Shown here piece by piece: positions 33,021-41,036 of a DNA stretch of 64,000 bases. The DNA is from CAG-791 sp963650385 (GTDB taxonomy: Bacteria > Bacillota > Clostridia > Lachnospirales > Lachnospiraceae). The stretch lies in the NCBI GenBank assembly GCA_963650385.1, contig CAVJLL010000010.1, forward strand, positions 1 to 64,000, read 5' to 3'. A program made the position numbers and the translations under genes. Each line of letters starts with the position of its first letter. Within the stretch, counting starts at the first letter, position 1. The notes beneath the pieces are model-generated. The model was not told the DNA's origin, did no database searches, and saw only the letters and a program-made list of their open reading frames with translations.

Positions 33021-34917
33021 TGTCGGAATCGGTGCGGGAGCGGCGCTGGCCTTTGCGGTGAGCCGGATCGGAGCGCTGTATTACGATCTGAATGACGACT
33101 CGCTGATGGCCGAAATCCTCGCGGGGAGCTATACCGGGACGCCGGCGGTGCGGAACATTCAAAGCGGGTATCCTTTGACGCTCCTGCTGGGAGGACTGTA
33201 CCGCCTCCTGCCGCAGATGGACTGGTACGCCGCGTTCCTGCTGCTGGTCCAGTACGGAGCACTGGTATGCGTGTGGCTACGCATCTGCCGGCAGGAAAAA
33301 CGACGGGGACGAAGGGCGGCCCTTCTGCTGCTCTCGCTCTTGGCAGCAGGAGCGCTTCTTTTGTACCATTATGTGTTCCTGCAGTACTCGGTGACGGTGG
33401 GAATTCTGGGCGCTGCGTCTGCGTTTTTGTTCCTTACGATGAAGAAATTGCGGCTGCGGGAGATCCTGCCGCCGGTCCTTTTGATCTTCCTCGGTTATCT
33501 TCTTCGCTCGGAGATGATGCTCTTTGTGGGGCCGTTCTGCGGCCTTGCCTTTTTCATTTCCCTGTGCCGGCTGACGCTCGGACGGGAGCCCGGAAAGGCT
33601 GCAGCAGGGAGCTTTGGGAAGTGGTTTGTCACAGTGGGACTGCTCGTCGGTCTGGGACTTTTTGCATGCGAGGCAGGGAACCGGTTCGGGTATCGGAGCG
33701 GGGAGTGGAAGACGTTTCTCACTCTTTTTGATGCGAGAACGCAGCTGTATGACTTTGAGTATGTCCCGGACTATGCGGGAAACGAGGATTTCTATCAGAG
33801 CATCGGGCTTTCCGGAGAGCAGGTCACCCTCCTGCAGAACTACAACTACGGCCTGGATGATTCCATCGATGCCGAAACGCTGCAGGCGGTGGCGGATTAT
33901 GCGGCCTCCGTGCGGAGCCGTGAAACGAGCACGAAGGAGCGGCTCTGGGATGCCGTATGGAATTACCGCAGGAGCCTTACGGGGCAGGCAGAGCTGCGCA
34001 GCTATGGGGAGAGCCTCTCAAGTCAGCCGGAGAAGCCCTACCGCGGGATTGTCTGCAGCCTGTATCTGCTCGCATTTGCAGCAGGCCTTTGGAAAATTTA
34101 TTGTGCAGCAAGGCGCGGAAGCGGGCGAAAAAGAGCGCTTTTCCTGCTCGCAGAGCCAGCGGCGCTGTTCGTGATCCGGAGCGGACTTCTCCTCTATCTG
34201 TATTACAACAAACGGCCGGTGGCGAGGCTCACGCACAGCGTGTATCTGTGCGAGTCGGTAATCCTGCTGTGGCTGCTGCTGCGTGATCAGGACAGCAGCT
34301 ATAGTGAGAATCCGGGCGGAATTCCGGACAGGGAGCGCACGGCTGCATGCGGGCCTGCCGCAGCGGCCGGCGGTGCCGGAGACCGGAAGGGGACAAGCGG
34401 CAGCCGGTTGGCAGCGGTCAGACTCGCTGTTTTGCCGGCAGCATTGTCTGTGCTCATGCTCTGGGGAATCGCGTGCCAGTGGAAGGTGACCGCGGCAGAG
34501 GAGAGCAAACGCGCGGCGAACAATGAAGCCTATGTGCAGCTGCAGGACTACGCAGAGGATCATGCAGAAAATGTCTATCTCCTGGATGTGTATTCCACGG
34601 TCAGCTTCTCGGATCCGATCGGAGACGCCGGAAGGGTGCCGGTAAATCTGGAGCTTTTGGGCGGCTGGGCATGCAAGAGCCCGCTGGAGAGGGAGAAGCT
34701 TCAGGGGCTTGGCCTGGATACAAAGACGCCCTATCCTTCCGGAACCGGACTCTTTGATGCGCTTCTTATGAACTCGTCAGTCTATGTGGCGGCAGAGACA
34801 GGGGCAGACATGACCTGGCTCGAGAATTTCTATGCATCAAGGGATGTGCAGGTGCAGGTGATCCTCGAGGATGTGATTGGGGAGAGCTGGGAAATCTACG
34901 CAGTACAGAAATCATGA
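32977..34917 (+). CDS. Large GT-C-like membrane protein
   Basis: About 646 residues if started at ATG 32977 (GAGGAAG upstream, overlapping the aminotransferase); ATG 32989 is an alternative. There are around 10 membrane segments. The first extracytoplasmic loop YYDLNDDSLMAEILAGSYTG has an acidic NDD cluster as expected for GT-C catalytic loops. The C-terminal ~150 residues are soluble (DVYSTVSFSDPIG, LELLGGWACKSPLE). This architecture is common in Lachnospiraceae surface clusters, but the sugar and acceptor are unknown. It is clearly coding and on the same transcript as the flanking genes. Confidence 0.7.
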   Translation: MRWWMASRNSIRTASVGIGAGAALAFAVSRIGALYYDLNDDSLMAEILAGSYTGTPAVRNIQSGYPLTLLLGGLYRLLPQMDWYAAFLLLVQYGALVCVWLRICRQEKRRGRRAALLLLSLLAAGALLLYHYVFLQYSVTVGILGAASAFLFLTMKKLRLREILPPVLLIFLGYLLRSEMMLFVGPFCGLAFFISLCRLTLGREPGKAAAGSFGKWFVTVGLLVGLGLFACEAGNRFGYRSGEWKTFLTLFDARTQLYDFEYVPDYAGNEDFYQSIGLSGEQVTLLQNYNYGLDDSIDAETLQAVADYAASVRSRETSTKERLWDAVWNYRRSLTGQAELRSYGESLSSQPEKPYRGIVCSLYLLAFAAGLWKIYCAARRGSGRKRALFLLAEPAALFVIRSGLLLYLYYNKRPVARLTHSVYLCESVILLWLLLRDQDSSYSENPGGIPDRERTAACGPAAAAGGAGDRKGTSGSRLAAVRLAVLPAALSVLMLWGIACQWKVTAAEESKRAANNEAYVQLQDYAEDHAENVYLLDVYSTVSFSDPIGDAGRVPVNLELLGGWACKSPLEREKLQGLGLDTKTPYPSGTGLFDALLMNSSVYVAAETGADMTWLENFYASRDVQVQVILEDVIGESWEIYAVQKS

Positions 34918-34992
34918 TGTTCAAATGGTCTTTTTTTTCCAATGGATACCGGAGTGCGGGAGCTGCCGGGACGGCTTACGGAAGGAAACAAC

Positions 34993-35511
34993 ATGTATCT
35001 TGCAGCAGATGATAAAATCGGGATCCGGCCGCTGCGGCTGGAGGATTCGCAGAAAATTGTGGACTGGCGGAACAATCCGAGGGTAAAGAGCCGGTACATC
35101 TACCGGGAGGATTTCACGCTGGAGGGCCAGGAGCGCTACTACCGCGAGAAGGTGGAGACAGGACGGGTCGCCCAGTTCATTGCCGAGGAGCTGGCAACGG
35201 GACTGGCCTTTGGCTGCGTTGTGCTGGACGACATTCATCCGCAATATGCCGAGTGCGGCAACTGGATCGGAGAGGACGCTGCGGTCGGAAAAGGGTACAG
35301 TGCCCGGATGATCCGGCTGGCCTGCCGGTACGGCTTTGAGAGCCTTAGGCTGACGGATATTGTCAGCCGTATTTTTACCGATAATCCGGCATCGCTTCAC
35401 AGCTATGAGCGGGCAGGATTCCGGGCCGTCGGAATCCTGCCGGAGGTGGAGTGCAGCGACGGCACGCATAAGGATATGGTGTTTCTGCGGCTTGGGCAGC
35501 AGGATCTATGA
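34993..35511 (+). CDS. GNAT family N-acetyltransferase (RimJ/RimL, PseH-like)
   Basis: A 172-residue GNAT enzyme; ATG 34993 follows GGAAGGAAAC. The fold is visible as IRPLRLEDSQKIVDWRNNP at the start, GNWIGEDAAVGKGYSARM (acetyl-CoA pyrophosphate loop) and RIFTDNPASLHSYERAGF. The WRNNP opening is shared with sugar N-acetyltransferases such as PseH. Following a WecE-like aminotransferase, it could acetylate the 4-amino group of a dideoxy aminosugar, as WecD does. A protein or small-molecule target remains possible. Confidence 0.82.
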   Translation: MYLAADDKIGIRPLRLEDSQKIVDWRNNPRVKSRYIYREDFTLEGQERYYREKVETGRVAQFIAEELATGLAFGCVVLDDIHPQYAECGNWIGEDAAVGKGYSARMIRLACRYGFESLRLTDIVSRIFTDNPASLHSYERAGFRAVGILPEVECSDGTHKDMVFLRLGQQDL

Positions 35512-35526
35512 TGAGAAAGGGATATT

Positions 35527-35599
35527 TGTTCAGCGCCCATCTCGAATTTGCCTGCAAGCAGCGGGTTCACGTTGAAATTGGCAGGTGCTGAACAGATAC
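35527..35599 (+). repeat. Intercistronic palindromic repeat, copy 3 (before GT2 gene)
   Basis: This is the clearest terminal arms of the family: TGTTCAGCGCC at the left and GGTGCTGAACA at the right. Inner blocks CATCTCGAATTTGCCTGC and GGGTTCACGTTGAAAT match copy 1 closely, while the apical bases differ (GCCTGCAAGCAG). It ends about 12 bp before the start codon of the GT2 gene at 35611. Confidence 0.82.
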
Positions 35600-35610
35600 A
35601 GAAAAGGAAT

Positions 35611-36660
35611 ATGGACAACAGTCAGAATTGGGACAATGCAGCCGGCAAATGGAACAGCATCAGCTTTGTGATCCCCTGCTACCATTCGGAGAAAACGCTT
35701 CCGTCTGTGGTGGCGGAAATTGATGCGGCAGCGCAGTCGCTCCCTTTTGAGCGCTACGAGATTGTCATGGTCAATGACGGATCCGGGCAGGAGACAAGAG
35801 ATGCGATCTGGGGTCTCTGCGCCGAAGAGACGGCGGGAAAGCCGTGCCGGCGCAAGGGGTATGAGCTTGCCCGGAATTTCGGACAGCATGCGGCTTTGAT
35901 GGCGGGCATCCGGCACGCGGAGGGAGACATCATTGTATGCCTGGACGATGACGGACAGACACCGGCCGCGGAGGTCGGAAAGCTCGTGGATGCCATCTTT
36001 GCCGGAGCGGACGTTGCTTATGCAAGGTATGAGCACAAGGAGCATTCGCCCTTCCGGAATTTCGGCAGCTGGGTCAATGAGAAGATGCTGGAAAAGATGC
36101 TGAATAAGCCCAGGGATCTGTACGTGAGCAGCTATTTTGCCATGCGGCGGTTTGTGGCCGACGAGGTGCTGCATTATCAGAACTCGTATCCTTACCTTCT
36201 GGGACTGGTGCTGCGCAGCACGAAGAATATTGTCAATGTCCCGGTCAATCACCGGAAGCGGGAGGTGGGCAGCAGCGGCTACACCATCGGCAAGCTCCTT
36301 GCCCTGTGGATGAACGGCTTTACGGCCTTTTCGGTCAAGCCCCTCCGCATCGGAACGGCAATGGGGGCAGCCTGTGCGGCACTGGCCCTCGTATATGCGG
36401 TGTACACCGTCATCAAGAAGCTGGTGAATCCGGCAGTGCCGATCGGATTTTCGGCGCTCATGACGGCCGTTGTTTTCTTCGGAGGCATGACGCTTCTGAT
36501 GCTGGGACTGGCGGGCGAGTACATCGGCAGGACCTATATCAGCGTGAGTTCGGCGCCGCAGTATGTCATCCGTGAGGAGACCCGGAGCGGTGGAAAAAAT
36601 GCGGATCTGCATGCCGGGAAGCGCTGCGCGGATACGAAAGAGGATAGCAAGAAATCATGA
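35611..36660 (+). CDS. Glycosyltransferase family 2, bactoprenol glucosyltransferase/ArnC-like
   Basis: A 349-residue protein. The GT-A domain opens with ISFVIPCYHSEKTLPSVV and holds IVCLDDDGQTP (DxD region) and the reader motif ARNFGQHAALMAGI. Two C-terminal membrane segments (AMGAACAALALVYAVY and FFGGMTLLMLGLAGEYIG) are standard for GtrB/ArnC/YfdH enzymes that put a sugar on undecaprenyl phosphate. The start at 35611 has AAAGGA close by; the longer upstream frame reads through the repeat. Its stop overlaps the next start by 4 bp (ATGA), linking it to the O-antigen-ligase-like protein. Confidence 0.9.
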   Translation: MDNSQNWDNAAGKWNSISFVIPCYHSEKTLPSVVAEIDAAAQSLPFERYEIVMVNDGSGQETRDAIWGLCAEETAGKPCRRKGYELARNFGQHAALMAGIRHAEGDIIVCLDDDGQTPAAEVGKLVDAIFAGADVAYARYEHKEHSPFRNFGSWVNEKMLEKMLNKPRDLYVSSYFAMRRFVADEVLHYQNSYPYLLGLVLRSTKNIVNVPVNHRKREVGSSGYTIGKLLALWMNGFTAFSVKPLRIGTAMGAACAALALVYAVYTVIKKLVNPAVPIGFSALMTAVVFFGGMTLLMLGLAGEYIGRTYISVSSAPQYVIREETRSGGKNADLHAGKRCADTKEDSKKS

Positions 36661-39266
36661 TCATGCGAGTCATCGTAGACAAACAAAAAGCAGCCTGCGC
36701 CGTGGTTTTGTGCGTACTTATCGCGGCACTTGCCACCATCTGGCCGATGCGTCTGTACCGGGAGGAGCACGCCTATGCGTCGGGAATCTCGCCCTCAGGT
36801 GTCACGGAGACGGTCAGTGAAGAGCAGGATGCCGGTGAATATTTTATTGCACAGCATACGCATCTGCAGACGCTGAAATTCTATGTGGAATCCGTACAGT
36901 CGGAGGGGATGGCGCAGTTCCAGCTGTTCCATGTGGAAGAGAGCGGCGCCATGACGCTGACGGCAGAGGAGGAGATTGCACTCCCGGAGGAGGTTCCGGC
37001 GTATGCCGCGGTTTCCGTGGATGCGGATATGACGCCGGGAGACACCTATGTCTATACCGTCCGCGGCGTGGAGGGAAGCCGGTTCACGATCGGCACCGAG
37101 TCGCAGACACAGGCGCTGGACACCGGAAAGGCTCCCTACTATCAGCTGGGCTTCTATCATGACAGCGGCGTTGAAGATATGGCGATCAAGACCAGCATGG
37201 TCTATCGCGTGCCGGAATCCAAGCTCCCGTCGCTGCTCCGGGGCATTGTGTATGCACTTGCCGCTGCGCTTGCGATGGCAGGCGTGCATGTTGTTTTTGC
37301 ATGGAGCTGCCGGAGGCAGGAAAAGGACGCGCCGGTTACCACCGTGCTGCGCGTGCTGCAGTATACGCTGACGCCGGTTATTGTGCTGGTATCCGGACTG
37401 GCGTTTCTTGCCGTGTGGCCGCTGAAGCTGTTCGACGGGCGCATTCTCGATATCCTGATTTACGAGATGGGCATTGTGCTGGCTGCATTGATCAGCCTGT
37501 ACGGACTCTGGCACAAAAGGCGGCAGGAGCCGCAGGAACAGCAAAAAGGGTGGCTGCGGCACGGCGCCATCATTGTGTGCATTGCCCTGATCATGGACCG
37601 CAGCGCGGTCTATATGAATGCCACCAATGATTATATTCACGACACCTCCATGCACTGGATCGTGGCGCTTTTGTGCCTGATCACGCTCCTGATGGGGGAC
37701 ATTGCGTCCGACTGCAGCGCGGCAGCTGCAATTGCGGCCGTGGTTTCTGTGGTGGGCGGCATTGTCTACTGCGTCGGGAATATGGTATCGGCACAGGACC
37801 CGGAAATGGCATGGAAGAACGGCGTGATCCTCTCAAGAGCGGCCGCGGTCTGCTGCGCCGCGGTTGCGGTGACGGCGGCCGTGGTCATGCTGATCGACCG
37901 CATCCGCAGCCGGAAGGCGAGCGGAACGAGAATTTCCCGATTTCTCATGGTGCCGGTGCTGGCACTTTCTGTCTGGATGCTGATTTTCTTCAACACCAGG
38001 CTCTGGATCCCTTTGATGCTGGGAATCTGGGCACTGTTCTACCTGCGGTATCGCTATTTTGAAGGAAGAGAACGGCTCCTGGAGGACCTTTGCCGGGGAA
38101 TTCTCCTGGATTTTGTATGCAAGGTCATCTACTGCATGCTGCACCGCTACTATCTGGCGTACCTGTACAGCCGGTTTTCCATGCATTTCCATACGCCCAC
38201 GGTGACGGCGTATTATCTTCTGATTGCGGCCTCGGCGGCCGTGACGCTGTTCATCTGCAGGCTTCGGAGCGTCCGGGGGCAGAGCTTTTCGGAGAAGCTC
38301 TCCGGCACGTGGCTGGAGGCACTGCTCCTGGGAATGACCTGCTCCTACATGATGATGAGCCTCACGAGATCCGGAATCGGCGTTCTGGCACTGGTCCTTT
38401 TGATGGCGGCCTTTTACTTCGGGAATATTCCGGGGCGCCATGCACTGACCACAAGACTGAAGACGGGCGTTTGTACATTGGCTGCCTTCTTCGTCATTGT
38501 ATGCCTCACCTTTCCGATCGCGTTCACGGGGCAGCGGATTGTTTCCACGGTCTATGCACATCCCCAGCGCTTTGAGGAGCTGGAGCCGTACGATGACTGG
38601 GTGCTCCGGAATGTGACGTGGAACTGCACCGCGTTCATGAACATAGAGATCTTCATTCGTGATTTCGGAAACCGGATTCTTGGCGGTGACATCGGATCGA
38701 AAATTTACTACGGAAGAGACTGGTATGTGGCGCAGGGCTACCGCACAGCGGATGCGTCGGAGCTGCAGGAAGAGGAGACGGAGGACACAAAGGGCTGGGC
38801 AGCTCCTGCCGGCGGACTGCTCCTCTTGACCAGTCAGGCGGATCTGGAGGACGGCTCCATCGACAACGGAGACGTATCCAACGGGCGTCTGGGCCTGTAT
38901 CTGGCGTACATCAAGCAGCTGAATCTGACCGGACACGATCAGATGGGCGTCACGCTCCAGAGCGGCGAGGTGGCGGTGCATGCGCACAATATTTTCCTGC
39001 AGACCGCCTTTGACTGCGGAATTCCTGCGGGCGCATTGCTGCTCCTTGCAGTATTTGCGATATTCCTGGCGGCGTTCCGCTATGCGAGACGAGAGGGCGT
39101 GCGCAATTCCTGTGCGTTGCTGCCGTTCCTGCTGGTGACGGGCTTTGGTCTTACGGGAATGGTGGAGTGGACGTTCCATTTCTGCAATCCGTATACGATT
39201 GTGCTGCTGTTTGCCCTGGCGCCGCTCCTGTTCCCGGAAAAGCGCCGGGAGGAGAAGGCGCTGTGA
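36657..39266 (+). CDS. O-antigen-ligase-like polytopic membrane protein
   Basis: An 869-residue protein with an N-terminal membrane segment, a ~150-residue extracytoplasmic domain and 12 or more further membrane segments. The late segment VHAHNIFLQTAFDCGIPAGA matches the Wzy_C/WaaL pattern (H-N-x-L/F ... D-x-G) that ends the catalytic periplasmic loop of O-antigen ligases. The extended N-terminal domain is additional to the usual ligase core. Likely role: polymerising or ligating the undecaprenyl-linked glycan to its acceptor (inference). It overlaps neighbours on both sides (ATGA at 36657, GTGA at 39263). Confidence 0.72.
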   Translation: MIMRVIVDKQKAACAVVLCVLIAALATIWPMRLYREEHAYASGISPSGVTETVSEEQDAGEYFIAQHTHLQTLKFYVESVQSEGMAQFQLFHVEESGAMTLTAEEEIALPEEVPAYAAVSVDADMTPGDTYVYTVRGVEGSRFTIGTESQTQALDTGKAPYYQLGFYHDSGVEDMAIKTSMVYRVPESKLPSLLRGIVYALAAALAMAGVHVVFAWSCRRQEKDAPVTTVLRVLQYTLTPVIVLVSGLAFLAVWPLKLFDGRILDILIYEMGIVLAALISLYGLWHKRRQEPQEQQKGWLRHGAIIVCIALIMDRSAVYMNATNDYIHDTSMHWIVALLCLITLLMGDIASDCSAAAAIAAVVSVVGGIVYCVGNMVSAQDPEMAWKNGVILSRAAAVCCAAVAVTAAVVMLIDRIRSRKASGTRISRFLMVPVLALSVWMLIFFNTRLWIPLMLGIWALFYLRYRYFEGRERLLEDLCRGILLDFVCKVIYCMLHRYYLAYLYSRFSMHFHTPTVTAYYLLIAASAAVTLFICRLRSVRGQSFSEKLSGTWLEALLLGMTCSYMMMSLTRSGIGVLALVLLMAAFYFGNIPGRHALTTRLKTGVCTLAAFFVIVCLTFPIAFTGQRIVSTVYAHPQRFEELEPYDDWVLRNVTWNCTAFMNIEIFIRDFGNRILGGDIGSKIYYGRDWYVAQGYRTADASELQEEETEDTKGWAAPAGGLLLLTSQADLEDGSIDNGDVSNGRLGLYLAYIKQLNLTGHDQMGVTLQSGEVAVHAHNIFLQTAFDCGIPAGALLLLAVFAIFLAAFRYARREGVRNSCALLPFLLVTGFGLTGMVEWTFHFCNPYTIVLLFALAPLLFPEKRREEKAL

Positions 39267-41029
39267 GTGCGGGCCGCCGCGATGCTTCCTTCGGCGCAGT
39301 GTATGGGGGCGCGTGCGCACTTGCCTGCACCGCAGGACATATGCTGGAGAAAAACGGTGGGGTGACCCTGCCGTCCGCGGGGGAGACCGCGGCTGCGCTG
39401 GCTGTTTGGGCTGTGTGCGGCTTTCTTGCGGCCTTCCTGTGGCGATGGCTGGACCGGCAGGGGGAAAAAAACGCCCTGCCCTGTGGGACGGATGCGAAAA
39501 TTTGCGGCCGGGCTCCCGGAGAAACGGCGGGGGGGAGATGCGCTGGCCGGGGAGAGGTACGCCGAAAAGCGGCGCTTCTGTGGCTGTTCTTTTTTCTTGT
39601 GCAGCTGGCATCGCTCCTGGCGGTGTACCCGGGCTTTTTTGTCTATGACGCGGCGGAGGAGCTCGCCATGGTGCAGACGCGGAGCTTTACCACACACCAC
39701 CCGCTGCTCCACGTTCTGGCGCTCGGCGGTACGATTCTGGCGATGCACAAGGTGACGGGCTCCTACAACCTCGGCATTTTCTGTTACCTTTTGCTGCAGA
39801 TGGCGGTGATGGACGCGGTCTTCGTGTGTCTGATCCGGGAAATGGGGGCGTCTGTGCCGGGAAGGGTCATCCGCGGAAAAGGCTGCGGAAGGGAGGCCTT
39901 CGGCATTTTCTGGCTGGCGCTTTGCCCGGTGGTTACCATGTTCGTTCTGTGCAGCTGCAAGGACGGGCTGTTTGCCGCGGCCCTTTTGATGCTGGTGCTC
40001 TTTTTAAAACGTCTTTTCGGCGGAAGGATAAACCGCACCAATGCGGCCGGCTGCCTCGCCTCCGCGACGCTGATGATGCTCCTGCGCAACAACGGGTTCT
40101 ATGCCTATGCGGTCTTTCTCGTGCTGGCAGGGGCAGCCCTTCTGGTGAAACGGCGGAAGGAGCGCGGCCGCGCTTTTTCCCGGAGAGGCTGCATTCTCGC
40201 GGCGGCCCTTCTGCTGCCGCTGGTGCTCTACAAGGGAGCATCGTTTGGACTTGCATCGGTGCTGCATGCAGATGCCTCCGAGAGTCAGGAAATTCTGACC
40301 GTGCCGATCATGCAGCTGGCCAGGGTCTGGGTTTCGGATCAGGATTCCTTTACCGAAGACGAAGTGCTGCTGATGCAGGAGCTGATGGCTCCTGCCGACG
40401 GCGGGGAGGAGAATGGGAAACTGGGCTGGGATTATTACAATCCGGTCCTTTCGGATCAGGTGAAGCTCCGCTTTCGCAGCGATGTCTACCGCAGCAATCC
40501 GCGCGCCTTCTGGCGTCTGTGGCTTGCCAAGGGACGCGCGCATCCGGTGAGCTATCTGAATGCCTGGCTGATGACGAGCTATGGCTTCTGGGCACCGGAG
40601 GCGGTGATCGACTGCTACCGGGGCAATACGGTATATACCTTCACGTATGGGGAGAGCTCGTATTTTGGCTATGAAACGGAGCTGCCGGGAACGAGGCAGA
40701 GCAAGGTGCCGGTTCTGGATGCATGGTACCGCTTCCTTTCGCTGGATGCGGCGGCGCAAAGGCTCCCGGTGCTGTCCTGGATCCTTTCTCCGGGCATAAT
40801 GGCGTTTGTCTATGCCTTCTGCGCGGTCTACCTCGTGCGGTGCAGAAGGGGGCGGATTCTGCTGTCCTGGCTTCCTCTTTTCCTGGTGTGGCTTACGGTC
40901 CTCCTGGGACCGTGCGCACTGCCGCGTTATGTTGTATACTTATGGATTGGATTACCCTGTATGATTGCGGATGTCCGGGAGGCTGCGGAGTCGCTGCACG
41001 GCGTGAGCTTCGGTACCGGCATCAGTTGA
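39263..41029 (+). CDS. DUF6020-like polytopic membrane protein
   Basis: The GTG start at 39263 (GGAGGAGAAGG upstream, GTGA overlap) gives 588 residues. After about 110 residues the hallmark YPGFFVYDAAEELAMVQTR then FTTHHPLLHVLALGG appears, which I associate with the DUF6020 family of Clostridial membrane proteins. There are about 10 membrane segments in all, and a conserved-looking loop RVWVSDQDSFTEDEV. DUF6020 proteins are found in glycan clusters and are presumed GT-C-type enzymes; this is not proven. The first ~110 residues are Gly/Ala/Arg-rich and poorly conserved in appearance. Confidence 0.75.
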   Translation: MSAGRRDASFGAVYGGACALACTAGHMLEKNGGVTLPSAGETAAALAVWAVCGFLAAFLWRWLDRQGEKNALPCGTDAKICGRAPGETAGGRCAGRGEVRRKAALLWLFFFLVQLASLLAVYPGFFVYDAAEELAMVQTRSFTTHHPLLHVLALGGTILAMHKVTGSYNLGIFCYLLLQMAVMDAVFVCLIREMGASVPGRVIRGKGCGREAFGIFWLALCPVVTMFVLCSCKDGLFAAALLMLVLFLKRLFGGRINRTNAAGCLASATLMMLLRNNGFYAYAVFLVLAGAALLVKRRKERGRAFSRRGCILAAALLLPLVLYKGASFGLASVLHADASESQEILTVPIMQLARVWVSDQDSFTEDEVLLMQELMAPADGGEENGKLGWDYYNPVLSDQVKLRFRSDVYRSNPRAFWRLWLAKGRAHPVSYLNAWLMTSYGFWAPEAVIDCYRGNTVYTFTYGESSYFGYETELPGTRQSKVPVLDAWYRFLSLDAAAQRLPVLSWILSPGIMAFVYAFCAVYLVRCRRGRILLSWLPLFLVWLTVLLGPCALPRYVVYLWIGLPCMIADVREAAESLHGVSFGTGIS

Positions 41030-41036
41030 GGTATAT

